From: JACKHA01 sp041401985
GTDB lineage: Bacteria; Planctomycetota; Phycisphaerae; Phycisphaerales; UBA1924
DNA length: 64,000 nucleotides
Direction: 5' to 3'
Assembly (NCBI GenBank): GCA_041401985.1
Contig: JAWKTE010000004.1
Location: 172,781-236,780, forward strand
Shown: positions 1 to 8,766 of the stretch, in pieces
Position numbering within the stretch: position 1 is the stretch's first letter
Layout: every line of letters starts with the position of its first letter
Translations under genes and position numbers: made by a program
Notes under the pieces: model-generated
What the model was told of the DNA's origin: nothing
Databases searched by the model: none
The model's input: only the letters and a program-made list of their open reading frames with translations

Positions 1-1005
1 GCGCAGTGGCAGTGGAACCGTCTCATGGACACGAGCGAGCAAGAACTCCGGAGAATGGAGTTCGGACCCTACGCCTTCAGCGTCCGTGAGCAGCTGCTCG
101 GCCAGGCGATTCGGCTCGGTCGCGTCAGCGCCGAGCGTCATCGCCGAGAGTTGTGGGCGCCCATTGAGGTCCGAATGTTCACCCGGGAACGATGGCCCCG
201 CGGAACACCGGTCGTGGCCCATGTGAGTCCGTGGGAGTCCGGACATCCGAACCAACGCGTCCTGGTCGAGTACGGCGGCGGGGTCCACGCGATCGAGTAT
301 CCGGTGAGCGCGTTCTACTACGCCTATTCCTCGTTCGAGCCGCCCTCTCCCTCCCAACCGACTCTGATCGCACTGGGCAGCGCCGAGAGCCTCGATGCGT
401 CGCCGATGGTCAGTTGCCGCCTCCAATACCTTGCGGACAGCCCGCGATTCGGCTCGTTCTGGGCGACGGCCGCGGAGTGGGAGCAGCCGATCGAGATCAC
501 GATCGTCGAGTCCGCGAGCGAAGCGATCACGATCCTCGACTCCGAGCCACTGCAGCGCGGGCTCGCCGAGCGCATTGGCGCTCCTTGGATCCGGCTGGGA
601 GCCGATTGGTGCCAGGTCTCATGGTCGAACTCAACCTGCTGGGATCTTGAGCACAGTGTCGACTGGGGGCCGAGCCTCTCCTTGCAGGTGGTCCGAGACG
701 GCGTCACGGTTGCCTCGGGTCGCCCGCTCGACCCATGGCGATACGACCACCCGGGCGAGTGGCTCAACCTGGATCTCAACGCGAACTGGATTCCGTCGGC
801 GGAACCAACGACCAACTGGGAACTTCGCATCGTCGCGGACCCGCTGCGCACGCTCGCCGATCCGAAGGCCGAGTACGCCTGGGAGGGCCAGGTCACCGTC
901 CTCCTGCGCGTTGTGGGGTCCGGCCCGCATCGCCAAGAGCCGAGCGACGATTCCCCACGCCACGAACCCCTCCCCCGAATCCCACGCGGCCGATACGCCC
1001 CATAG
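1..1005 (+). CDS. Hypothetical protein, C-terminal part (5' end outside window)
   Basis: The frame is open from base 1. The residues before the first ATG (AQWQWNRLM) match TQWHWNRLLD in the next gene, so this is the C-terminal portion of a paralogue of its neighbour and not a complete gene starting at base 25. The visible part has no transmembrane segment or known motif and looks like a soluble beta-rich domain with many Trp and Tyr. It ends in a Pro/Arg/His-rich tail. The stop at 1003-1005 is 8 bases before the next ATG, which fits a tandem duplication transcribed as one unit. The function is unknown. The paralogue carries an N-terminal zinc ribbon and a membrane helix, so the missing part of this gene probably does too (inference). 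Confidence 0.7.
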   Translation, partial: AQWQWNRLMDTSEQELRRMEFGPYAFSVREQLLGQAIRLGRVSAERHRRELWAPIEVRMFTRERWPRGTPVVAHVSPWESGHPNQRVLVEYGGGVHAIEYPVSAFYYAYSSFEPPSPSQPTLIALGSAESLDASPMVSCRLQYLADSPRFGSFWATAAEWEQPIEITIVESASEAITILDSEPLQRGLAERIGAPWIRLGADWCQVSWSNSTCWDLEHSVDWGPSLSLQVVRDGVTVASGRPLDPWRYDHPGEWLNLDLNANWIPSAEPTTNWELRIVADPLRTLADPKAEYAWEGQVTVLLRVVGSGPHRQEPSDDSPRHEPLPRIPRGRYAP

Positions 1006-1013
1006 ACCCACCA

Positions 1014-2126
1014 ATGCCCGCGACATGGAGCGACAACCTCTTCCAGTGGTCCGGCGTCATGCTCGCAAGCGTGGCGGCGGCGTGGGCGGTGTTCAGCGTG
1101 CTCGGAACCTCACCGGCGGCCTTGCTGGATCGCCCGCGCCGGATCACGACGCGGCGCTGCCCGGGGCGGTGGCGGTGGTGGCCGGTGCCGCGTCACAACG
1201 CGTGCTGGTACGACCTGACCGGCGTGCCGCGCGGCAGCGCCGGCCGCACGACCTGCCCCGAATGCGGCTCGACCTGGCCCGAGCGGGCCCTCCGCCGCCG
1301 ACGCCGCCGCTGGAAACTCGCGGCCTTCCTGCTCATCCCCCTGCAACTGGCGGCCTACGCCGTTTGGTGCGTGCCGCGCGTCCAGCGCGAGGGCTGGATG
1401 GGGCTGGTGCCGACGACGGCGCTGGTGCTCATGGTGGATCGGATGGAGCACGTGCCCAGCCCCTTGGCGTCTGTGGGGGCAGGGCCTCCGCGAGTCGGCG
1501 AGCGATTGTTCGTTTCGCTCCGAGAACGCGTCTCAGCGAGCGCACTCACGCAGTGGCACTGGAACAGGCTGCTGGACTGGAGCAACGACCCATCTCGCCG
1601 CATCTCGTTCCACTTTGATTTCATCGACCCATGGATAGACAACGAGGCGCAGGCTCGCGGCGCAATTCGGTGTCAGCACCACTTGCAGGCGATGTTCCCC
1701 AGCCAGGGAATCCACGTCCGGGTGTTCGCTCGCAGCGACGGTGCCTTTGCCACAATCATCGCTTCACCGGAGTGCACAAATGGGTTCTACCGATCCGCCC
1801 GGTTCGCTTTCACCACCCCAAATGGCGAGCCGGTGGACATCAGCGCTCACCCGCCACTGGGAATCAGGTTGCACGATGTCTCCGTCGTCGGATATCAGCG
1901 CCACGTGCTGCTCCCGGGGATTGGCCCCCAGGATGTCGGGGACGAAGTGGTCATTTCGTTCCAATACGACGCACCCAAAGCCACGCCGGTGCCCGCCGGC
2001 GTCACCATCCGCGAATGGCGCGTTCCCATCGAAGAATGGACACCCGAGATCCGCGGCGGCCTCCCCGAAACCCGCCCTACCGCACCGGCTCCAACTCCCG
2101 CATCCGGTGCTGCATCTGCGCCTTGA
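1014..2126 (+). CDS. Zinc-ribbon membrane protein of unknown function
   Basis: 370 residues from the ATG at 1014; the frame stays open further upstream, but that part overlaps the previous gene and looks non-coding. A hydrophobic helix lies at residues 10-30. It is followed by a Cys pair region (NACWYDLTG...TTCPECGSTW, about residues 62-85) that looks like a zinc ribbon, an Arg-rich stretch, and a second hydrophobic segment (AAFLLIPLQLAAYAVW). The rest is probably extracytoplasmic. The C-terminal half is paralogous to the preceding gene. A similar CPECG ribbon on a membrane protein recurs at 18903-20321, which suggests a lineage-specific style of membrane protein. Its last 50 bases overlap the convergent fliA gene. 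No function can be assigned. Confidence 0.75.
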   Translation: MPATWSDNLFQWSGVMLASVAAAWAVFSVLGTSPAALLDRPRRITTRRCPGRWRWWPVPRHNACWYDLTGVPRGSAGRTTCPECGSTWPERALRRRRRRWKLAAFLLIPLQLAAYAVWCVPRVQREGWMGLVPTTALVLMVDRMEHVPSPLASVGAGPPRVGERLFVSLRERVSASALTQWHWNRLLDWSNDPSRRISFHFDFIDPWIDNEAQARGAIRCQHHLQAMFPSQGIHVRVFARSDGAFATIIASPECTNGFYRSARFAFTTPNGEPVDISAHPPLGIRLHDVSVVGYQRHVLLPGIGPQDVGDEVVISFQYDAPKATPVPAGVTIREWRVPIEEWTPEIRGGLPETRPTAPAPTPASGAASAP

Positions 2127-2943
2127 GACGCGCCAGGATCGACGAGTGCATCTGGCTCACGCGGCTCTCCGACAGGTCCAGCGTCGACCCGATCTCCTTC
2201 ATCGTCATCCCCTCGTAGTAGTACAGGATGACGATCAGACGCTCGGCCCGGGTCAGGCCCTTGGTGATCAGTTCCCGCAGGTCCCGCCGCTGCAGTTCGC
2301 TCAGCGGGCCGTCCTCGTCCCCGTCGCGGACGATGTCGATCTCCCGCACCTCGCGCCCGGAATCGCCGGGATACGCCCGCTGGTTGATGCTCCGGACCTG
2401 GGTCGGCCGCCCGTCGCGCACGACCTTCTCGAACTCCTCGCCCTCGATCCCCAGCTCATTGGCGATCTGGTCCTCGGTCGCCGGCACGCCCGTCCGCATC
2501 TCGATCCGCTGGCGGGCCATCTCCATCTTGGTCGTCCGCGACCGGACCAGGCGAGGCACCCAGTCCATGGCCCGCAGCTCGTCCAGGATCGCGCCCTTGA
2601 TCCGCCCGGCGCAGTACGTCTCGAACTTGACCCCGCGGTCCAGGTCGAACGCCGCGACCGCCTCCCGCAGGCCGAAGGTGCCGGCCTGGATCAGGTCCTC
2701 GATGTCGACCTCGTCGGGCAGGCGCTTGCAGATCCGCTCGGCGTTGTAGCGGACCAGGGGCAGGAACTTTTCCACCAGGTAGTTGTGGACAGCCGTCTCC
2801 CGCTTCTTGTGGAAGCGGCTCCAGACGTCCTTGGGGTCCAGTTCGTCCAGTTCGATGGTCAGCGGCGTGACGGTCCGGACGTGGCGACGATCGTCGATCC
2901 GGGAAGCGCGCGACCCAAAACGCGAGGAGCGTACAGCGTTCAT
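2077..2943 (-). CDS. fliA: RNA polymerase sigma factor, FliA/WhiG family
   Basis: 288 residues; the ATG at 2943 is preceded by AAGGAGAGG. The sigma-2 region has the DLIQAGTFGLREAV block that binds core polymerase and the -10 element. A sigma-3 part (PRLVRS...ATEDQIANELG) and a C-terminal sigma-4 helix-turn-helix (TMKEIGSTLDLSESRVSQ) follow. The pattern fits the sigma-28 class that directs late flagellar genes. The flagellar export operon at 34-42 kb in the same window supports this role. About 45 N-terminal residues precede the usual FliA start and are Arg-rich and poorly conserved. The 3' end overlaps the convergent upstream gene by 50 bases. WhiG-type developmental use cannot be excluded from sequence alone. 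Confidence 0.93.
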   Translation of the reverse strand: MNAVRSSRFGSRASRIDDRRHVRTVTPLTIELDELDPKDVWSRFHKKRETAVHNYLVEKFLPLVRYNAERICKRLPDEVDIEDLIQAGTFGLREAVAAFDLDRGVKFETYCAGRIKGAILDELRAMDWVPRLVRSRTTKMEMARQRIEMRTGVPATEDQIANELGIEGEEFEKVVRDGRPTQVRSINQRAYPGDSGREVREIDIVRDGDEDGPLSELQRRDLRELITKGLTRAERLIVILYYYEGMTMKEIGSTLDLSESRVSQMHSSILARLKAQMQHRMRELEPVR

Positions 2944-3133
2944 TGGCCTCTCCTTGACCCGCTAGCCGACACGACGAACCCGGCGGCACCGGCCGGTTGG
3001 TGCGTCCCGCACCAGCCCCGACCGCCCTGAATCCGGTGTCCCTCGTTCGGCCCGCCACGCCGATCCCTGGCGCAGCGAGCACCAGTAATAGCGTGGCCGA
3101 TCCGAGGTTGCAAGTTCAGTTGGCGCATATCCC

Positions 3134-3460
3134 TCACGCCGCCGAGTTGTTCACAGGTCTATCCACAGGCGACGAGCCCGCCTTCGGACGCTCGCCGCGG
3201 AGCAACGCCCGCTCGGCCGCCTTCACGTCGGGCACCGGCCGGGCCTCGCGGTACGACTCAAGGAAGTCGACGACAGATCGCTCGCCGCACCATCCGGCGA
3301 AGAGGCCCAGCCCGCGGCAGGCCAGCAGGGCCACGATCGCGGTCAGCAGCGTCGATGTGGTCGAGGCCCCCGCCCGCAGACCCGCGAGCAGCGCGACCAG
3401 GAACCCGCACAGGCCGAACACGGACGCGATCACCCGCGTGGGTTCCCGGACGATCTTCAT
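3134..3460 (-). CDS. Small two-helix membrane protein
   Basis: 108 residues from the ATG at 3460, with AGGAA about 9 bases upstream. Two hydrophobic helices (about residues 11-27 and 35-55, joined by a short Arg/Gly loop) are followed by a charged cytoplasmic-type tail of about 50 residues. The gene lies 190 bases upstream of fliA in the same direction, so co-transcription is possible. That gap shows no clear terminator. I do not recognise the family. Confidence 0.6.
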   Translation of the reverse strand: MKIVREPTRVIASVFGLCGFLVALLAGLRAGASTTSTLLTAIVALLACRGLGLFAGWCGERSVVDFLESYREARPVPDVKAAERALLRGERPKAGSSPVDRPVNNSAA

Positions 3461-3687
3461 CGGTGGGGTTCCTGGGCCTGAAGCGGGCGTGGTCCATGGG
3501 AGACATCGTCGAAATCAACGCGCGAGTTGACCAACGCCCCGGGTTCGGCGTCGCAAGTTGTGGGCCGCGACGCCTGCGCAGGTGGTATGGGTTGCCCAGG
3601 GTGCCTCGGGGCGCGGAATCGGCGCGTCCGATGCGGGGCGAGGGCGGGCCGATCCGCTGGTGGGGGCAGAACTTGCGCGGTGGTTCG

Positions 3688-4998
3688 TTATGGGGAGGCG
3701 GGGGCCGTGCGCCGCAGCCGGTCGAGCGCGGCGGGGTCGGCGTCGAGGTCGGCAAGGGGGAGCGTGGCGACGACGGCAGCGTGGGCGTCGAGGCGCAGGA
3801 TGCCCGGGTCAAGCCGCGGCAGCGCGAGGCGGAGCGGCACGGCCCGGGCGTCGACCCAGGCCAGGCGGGTGTCGGGCACGCCGGCCTTGTCGAGGGCGGC
3901 CGAGAGGGCGGCCAGGTCAGACGCCCAGTTGGCGTGGCGTCGCCCGGTCTCGTCGAACACGAGCAGGATCGCGGGTGCGTCGGGGTCAACGCGGGTCATG
4001 GTGGCGGCCAGCCGAACGGCGGTGTCGATCCAAGCAGCGTCGTCGCGGCGAGCCACAAGGGACACGAGCGTCGGCGACGCGACGAGGTCGCCGAGGGTCG
4101 TCGGTGGGCAGTCGGTGGCAACGACGGGGAGCCAGGCCAGGTCGGAGCGTGCGACCAGGACGAGGCCGCGGGGGCGGAGGTCCTCGACGTCGCGGACGCG
4201 CCCGCGCCTTTCGATGTCCGGGAGCGAGCGGCCTTCGAGGCCCGGGCCTCTGGGGCACGCCGGCGCGGTCGGTTCGGCTTCAAGCGTGTCCGCCGCGTTC
4301 TGGTCGTCTCCTGGCTCAACCGGCTCGATCGCGACGCTCAGGTCGTACCAGCCCGAGGCGGCGGGGATCGTCGCCTCGAAGCGCTGGAGACGGTGCGTGG
4401 CGGCGTCGAGCACCAGCGTCGCGCCGCCGGGGGCGAGCGAGCCGGAGAGCGTGATCGTCTCGGCGGTCGAGGCGAGCACGTCGAGGCGGAGCGGGGGCAG
4501 CAGCGGCGAGAGGTCCAGCGTGTCGCCGGCGGGCGGGGCGAGCGCGACCGCGAGTTGGGGCAGGGGCACCGCCGGGAGCAGGTCGAAGAGGGCCCGTTGC
4601 GACGGCTCGTCGAACAGGCGGTCGGTGTAGCGCTCGGCGTCGGCGGCGTGGGTCACGATCAGGCGGGTGCCGATCGCGGTGCAGCGGAGCGGGCCAAGGA
4701 CGAGGTCGAGGTGGAGCGGAGCCTCGGCGGGCGCGCCGGGCGGCGGCGATCCGGCTCGCTCGGGCGTGCCGGGAGCGGTCGCTTTGAGATCGATGAGCAG
4801 GCCGCCTTCGGAGGCGTCGGCGACGCCGTGCTGGGCGGCGACTTCGATGGTGAATCGCTCGGCGATGCGACTAGTGCGGTAGGTCTCGCGCATGGCGGCG
4901 AGGGCCTGGGCGGCGCGGTCGTCGGCCATGGCGGTTGAGGCAAAGGCGGCGAGTGCGACGCCGGCAACCGGGATTGTGCATGCGTGCCAGCGACTCAT
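3688..4998 (-). CDS. Secreted protein of unknown function
   Basis: 436 residues from the ATG at 4998. The N-terminus is a Sec signal peptide (VAGVALAAFASTAMA, cleavage after ADA-like MADD around residue 24). The next 200 residues are a beta-rich domain with alternating hydrophobic residues, loosely like LolA/LolB-type lipoprotein carriers. The C-terminal part (about 260-420) has alternating strands and helices (GLVLVARSDLAWLPVV, PAILLVFDETG) that could be a thioredoxin-like fold, but no CxxC is present. Both comparisons are weak. The start codon overlaps the folK stop (ATGA), so translation is coupled to folK. The C-terminus ends in a Pro/Ala tail. Confidence 0.75.
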   Translation of the reverse strand: MSRWHACTIPVAGVALAAFASTAMADDRAAQALAAMRETYRTSRIAERFTIEVAAQHGVADASEGGLLIDLKATAPGTPERAGSPPPGAPAEAPLHLDLVLGPLRCTAIGTRLIVTHAADAERYTDRLFDEPSQRALFDLLPAVPLPQLAVALAPPAGDTLDLSPLLPPLRLDVLASTAETITLSGSLAPGGATLVLDAATHRLQRFEATIPAASGWYDLSVAIEPVEPGDDQNAADTLEAEPTAPACPRGPGLEGRSLPDIERRGRVRDVEDLRPRGLVLVARSDLAWLPVVATDCPPTTLGDLVASPTLVSLVARRDDAAWIDTAVRLAATMTRVDPDAPAILLVFDETGRRHANWASDLAALSAALDKAGVPDTRLAWVDARAVPLRLALPRLDPGILRLDAHAAVVATLPLADLDADPAALDRLRRTAPASP

Positions 4999-5504
4999 CG
5001 GGCGACCTCCCGTGCCGCGAGCCGCTCCAGCAATGCGGCGACGGTCGCGCCCACGCCCGGAACGATCCACTCCGGCGCGATGGCCGCGAGGGGTTCGAGC
5101 ACGAAGCGCCGATCGCGCATCCTCGGGTGCGGGATGGTCAGGCCCGGCTCGTCGATCACCAGATCGTCGTAGAGCAGCAGGTCCAGGTCCAGCGTGCGCG
5201 CCCCCCACCGCTGCTCGGCCGCCCGGTCGCGCCCGCGGGAACGCTCGATCTCGAGCAGGCGGGCGAGCAGGCCGCGGGGCGAGAGCGTTGTCTCGAGGAT
5301 GGCCGCGGCGTTCAGGTACGGGCCCTGCCCCGCCGGCCCGACCGGCTCGGTCTCGATCGGCTCGCTGGCGGCGATCACCCGCGTCCGCGGCGGATCCTCC
5401 AGAGCGCGGATCGCGGCGTCGAGGTGGCTCCGCCGGGTCGCTTCGGGCGTCTGGATGTTGGAGCCCAGCGCGATGGCGGCGCGATGGGGCGTCGGGGCGG
5501 GCAC
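4995..5504 (-). CDS. folK: 2-amino-4-hydroxy-6-hydroxymethyldihydropteridine pyrophosphokinase
   Basis: Transfers pyrophosphate from ATP to hydroxymethyldihydropterin in folate synthesis. Family signatures are ALGSN near the N-terminus, GQGPYLNAA, the metal and ATP loop RWGARTLDLDLLLYDD, and IPHPRMRDRRFVLEPL. I chose the GTG at 5504 (169 residues): it has GCGGAG ten bases upstream, lies 4 bases after the stop of the preceding gene, and sits just before ALGSN. A longer start at 5555 would add 17 Ser/Arg/Thr-rich residues overlapping the upstream gene. The length is normal for FolK. It is translationally coupled to the secreted protein downstream. No other folate gene is nearby. Confidence 0.94.
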   Translation of the reverse strand: MPAPTPHRAAIALGSNIQTPEATRRSHLDAAIRALEDPPRTRVIAASEPIETEPVGPAGQGPYLNAAAILETTLSPRGLLARLLEIERSRGRDRAAEQRWGARTLDLDLLLYDDLVIDEPGLTIPHPRMRDRRFVLEPLAAIAPEWIVPGVGATVAALLERLAAREVAR

Positions 5505-5508
5505 GCGC

Positions 5509-5925
5509 TCAGTTCTCCGCCGCGTCGAAGACCTCGTCGAACTCGTAGACGCCAATGAAGTCCTGCAGGGTGTCGGCCTCGGTCCGGCGCATCAGCCCCG
5601 CGTCGATCATGGCGAAGACGATGCGCCCGAAGTCGTCGGTGCGCCGGATCGACCATCGGTCGAGCACCATGCGGGCCAGCCGCCCGTACTTGCGGAGGGC
5701 GTACTCCTTCAGGCCCAGGCAGAGTTGCTGGCCCGTGACGTGGCGGCCGCTCCCGGCCGGGTCGGCCTCGGGCTGCTCGTCTTCGCCCGCCAGTTGCAGG
5801 TCCTGCTCGGCGTCCTCGGCCCCGTGGACCATGCGGGTCGTGTGCTCGAGCCCCTCGCGCACGAACGCGTACGCCGCGAGCGGGTAGGGGCCGGCCTTTT
5901 CCTGGATGGACTTCCAATCGACCAC
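5509..5925 (-). CDS. Minf_1886 family protein (Verrucomicrobia/Planctomycetes-restricted)
   Basis: 138 residues starting at a GTG (5925) with CGGAG 8 bases upstream. The pattern matches the Minf_1886 family: YPLAAYAFVREGLEHT near the N-terminus, the HVTGQQLCLGLKEYAL block, RLARMVLDRWSIRRTDDFG, and the acidic end DFIGVYEFDEVFD. The function is unknown in this family, which is largely confined to the planctomycete-verrucomicrobial lineage and so helps identify the organism. An acidic linker rich in Glu/Asp/Gln (residues 37-60) is inserted before the conserved core. It is the first gene of a coupled run with folK and the secreted protein. Confidence 0.85.
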   Translation of the reverse strand: MVDWKSIQEKAGPYPLAAYAFVREGLEHTTRMVHGAEDAEQDLQLAGEDEQPEADPAGSGRHVTGQQLCLGLKEYALRKYGRLARMVLDRWSIRRTDDFGRIVFAMIDAGLMRRTEADTLQDFIGVYEFDEVFDAAEN

Positions 5926-6051
5926 GCGACACTCCGATGCGGCCCGGGGGGTCCGGCAGGGAGCCGACTGCCACCCGACGATGGGGCCACCCTCTCACTC
6001 ATACGGAACCGGGGGCAGATTCGTTTCCCTGACGCCCCGGATTCCTTACGC

Positions 6052-6816
6052 TCACCCGTCTGGCCTCTCGTAGGGCCGTTCGTTTGGCCTTTCGGTTCGA
6101 TGCCGACGGGAGGAACGATTATCCGTCGCTTGGATCGGGCGTGCCAGGCGATTCTGTTTGGATTTTAGGGGGCTTGGAGGGGCGGGCGAGCCCGACGGGC
6201 GACCGGGACTGACGTGCGGATTGCCCCGGACGAACCAGCGGAGCGGGGCGCCGGCCCACGGCTCGCCGGCGGGGTCGACGCCGATGCGGGGCGAAACGGC
6301 GATGTCGGCGGCGGTGATCGGCTTGGCTTCGCACGACTCGCCGATGCATAAGCGGGCGTCGCTGGTCAGGTCGATCGCGTTCAGGTCGCGATCGATGCGG
6401 AGGGCCTGGCAGAGTTTGCCGGGGCCGTTGCAGAGGTCGCGGTCGCGCGAGATGGCCGGGCGGGCCTCGCGGATGGCGTCGAGGCCTTCGAGCGGCTCGA
6501 TGGCGCGGATGAGCACGGCCGCGGGGTGGCCCTCGCGGAGGCACGCGACGTTGCACATGAAGTGCATGCCGTAGGTGAAGTAGACGTAGCAGGTGCCGGG
6601 GCGGGAGTACATGGCCTCGTTGCGGGGCGTGCGCCGGTTGTTGAACGCGTGGCTGGCGCGGTCCTCGGGGCCGAGGTAGGCCTCGGCCTCGACGATGCGG
6701 CCTGCGATGGCGCGCCCGTCGGGGAGGGTGCGCCGGAGGATCAGGCCGAGCAGGGCGGGCGCGACGGCGTCGGCGGGGCGGGCGAAGAAGGATCGGGGGA
6801 TTGGGCGTGGGGACAT
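6052..6816 (-). CDS. DNA-3-methyladenine glycosylase (AAG/MPG family)
   Basis: Excises alkylated purines from DNA. The ATG at 6816 gives 254 residues. Family features are SFFARPADAVAPALLG, the catalytic Glu in IAGRIVEAEAYLG, ASHAFNNRRTPRNEAMY, the strand YVYFTYGMHFMCNVAC, and RDLCNGPGKL. The frame extends upstream to 6984, but that extension is only translated repeat element A (HGDTE...) and I exclude it. About 50 residues after the core (Ser/Pro/Arg-rich, ending NERPYERPDG) go beyond the usual family length of roughly 200 and probably form a disordered tail. The start is 10 bases from repeat A1, so that element supplies the 5' leader. Confidence 0.9.
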   Translation of the reverse strand: MSPRPIPRSFFARPADAVAPALLGLILRRTLPDGRAIAGRIVEAEAYLGPEDRASHAFNNRRTPRNEAMYSRPGTCYVYFTYGMHFMCNVACLREGHPAAVLIRAIEPLEGLDAIREARPAISRDRDLCNGPGKLCQALRIDRDLNAIDLTSDARLCIGESCEAKPITAADIAVSPRIGVDPAGEPWAGAPLRWFVRGNPHVSPGRPSGSPAPPSPLKSKQNRLARPIQATDNRSSRRHRTERPNERPYERPDG

Positions 6817-6825
6817 TCGAGGTCT

Positions 6826-6976
6826 ACCACGGAGACACGGAGGCACGGAGAGAGGCAGAAAGGCTTGGGGGGAAGACTGGTGAGAACACTCCGGCTGTTC
6901 GTCCGGGCTTGAGCCGATGCCCTGGGCTCGTTCCCGCGCCTCTTCGGCTCCCTCCGTGTCTCCGTGCCTCCGTGGT
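6826..6976. repeat. Repeat element A1, MITE-like with inverted ends
   Basis: A 151-bp unit bounded by 24-bp inverted repeats. The left end at 6827-6850 begins CCACGGAGACACGGAGGCAC, and the right end at 6952-6975 is its complement with two differences. It fills the gap between the ccsA stop and the glycosylase start. There is no coding capacity beyond a spurious frame. The same ends occur at 8768-8791 and 8915-8938. Confidence 0.8.
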
Positions 6977-6993
6977 TCACTCACGACTCTGGC

Positions 6994-8765
6994 CTACGCG
7001 TACGCGTGCAGGCCCGGGAGCAGGAGGTTCACGCCGAAGTAGGTCCACAGCATCATGACAAAGCCGACGACCGAGAGCCAGGCGGTGACCAGGGCGCGGT
7101 TGCGGCCAGTCGTGAACCGGACGTGGATGACGATGAGGTAGATGATCCAGGTGATGAGCGCCCAGGTCTCCTTCGGGTCGAAGGCCCACCAGCGGCCCCA
7201 CGAGTGATCGGCCCACCACGCGCCGAGCAGGATGCCGACGCCCAGGCCCCAGAACGCGAGTTGCAGCACGATCATCTGGGCCTTGTCGAGGTCCTTGAGC
7301 AGGCGGTGGCGGATGCCGGCAGCTGTCGCCGCAACAGCCTTCCTCGTCCCGGTTCGGTTGGCGGCGCGACCGCCCCCCCGGCCAGGGCCGCCACCGACGA
7401 GGCCCCCCGCCCGAAGTAGTGCGCCCCCAGATAGAACAGGCTCGTGACCATCCCCAGCGTGATGAGGCCGTACGACGTGAGCACCGTCGTGACGTGGTAC
7501 TTGAGCAGCACCGACGTGTTGAGGATCGCGGCCTCGCGCTCGATGAACTGGCCCGGGATGGCCGTCTGCGTCGCGGCGATGAGCACCAGGAAGCCCGTCG
7601 CGGCAGCCGCGGCCCCGTACAGGTACTTGCGGAACAGCCCGGTCAGGGCCAGCCCGACGATCGCCGCGAACAGGCTCACGCCGGTCATGGACTCGAACTG
7701 GTTCTGGATCGCGAACCGCTCGGCCAGGACGCAGCGGGCGACGAAGCCGAACCCGTGCATGCCGATGGCCGCGATGAGCAGGGCGACGCCGACGCCGGCG
7801 ACCGCGCGGCGACCGGTGCCGAAGGCCAGCACGAGGGCGATCAGCGACAGGAAGTAGAGCACCCAGCCCCACTCGAAGGCCCCGGCCCGGTTGTACGCCA
7901 GTTCCAGCGAGCGGCGCGAGTCGGGGTAGAGACCAGCGTTGATCGTGGGCAGGGCGGCGGCGAGGCGGGTGATGGCGTCGTTGGCGGCCGTGGCGTCCGA
8001 GGCACGCCAGGCGCGACCGAGGTCGGCGGCGGCGGCGCTGGCGTCCCGCCAGGCCTTGGCGCCGGCGGCGTCCATGCCCGGCGGCAGCGGCTCCGAGAGG
8101 TGGTGCCACGAGTCATCGCGCGACTCGGGCGCGACGAGCAGCATGTTGGCCGCGGATTCCTGCCACAGGGCCATGGCGCGGTCGAGCTCGTCGAGCCCGC
8201 GGCGTGAGGGGGCCTGCGTGCCGAAGCGATCGACCATCTCGAGGTAGTGCTCGGCGGCCATGCGCGGCGTGATCCGCGTCATCATGAGGTACCGCTGCTG
8301 GGCCGCCTCGTCGCCCGGGAGCGCGGAATCGAGGAACGCGCGGCGGAGCGGCAGGTACTCGACGTGCAGGAGGGGGCGATCGACGTAGAACGTCGGGTCG
8401 ATGACCAGGTCGAGCAGGGTGAAGAGGGGCTCGAAGGAGACCTTGGTGGTCTCGCCGCCGGGCGCATCGATCACGTCCTGGTACGTCGTGCGTCCGGTGA
8501 TCTGGCGGACGGTCTCCCGCGCGAGGGTGTCGAGGATCTTGACCCGCCCGTTGTGGAAGACGGCGAGGCTGCGGAGCGGCGCCAGGTCGAGGGCGGCGGC
8601 GAAGTCGCCCTTGTCCGCGAGGCTCAGCGGGGCGACGGTCGGATCGAAGACCGGGTCGCCGAAGGGGTTGGGCAGGGCCGCGGCCTGCTCGGTGACGAGG
8701 GCGGATTCCGGGTGGGCGTTGCCGGCGGGGGCGGTCTGGGCGAGGGCCGGGAACGACAGGAGCAT
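6994..8765 (-). CDS. ccsA: CcsA/CcmC-type cytochrome c assembly protein, interrupted by a one-base frameshift
   Basis: Inner-membrane haem-handling subunit of system II cytochrome c maturation. Translation starts at the ATG at 8765 with a signal-like MLLSFPALAQ. It continues with a soluble N-terminal domain of about 280 residues, then several membrane helices (WGWVLYFLSLIALVLAF, TTVLTSYGLITLGMVTSLF). That frame stops near 7272. The conserved haem-binding signature WADHSWGRWWAFDPKE and the final helices lie in the next frame, ending at 6994. One extra G within a run of seven Gs (minus strand, 7373-7379) rejoins the frames into about 590 residues. This may be a sequencing or assembly indel, a true lesion, or slippage. 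The partner resB lies directly upstream. Confidence 0.8.
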
Positions 8766-8766
8766 C

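Noticed and set aside
3148..3172. Two DnaA-box-like words (TTGTTCACA and CTATCCACA) close together
   Set aside because: Each has a mismatch to TTATCCACA. They lie inside the end of a coding frame, and there is no AT-rich region or further boxes.
6817..6984. N-terminal extension of the DNA glycosylase (HGDTE...)
   Set aside because: It is translated repeat A1 and precedes the proper ATG at 6816.
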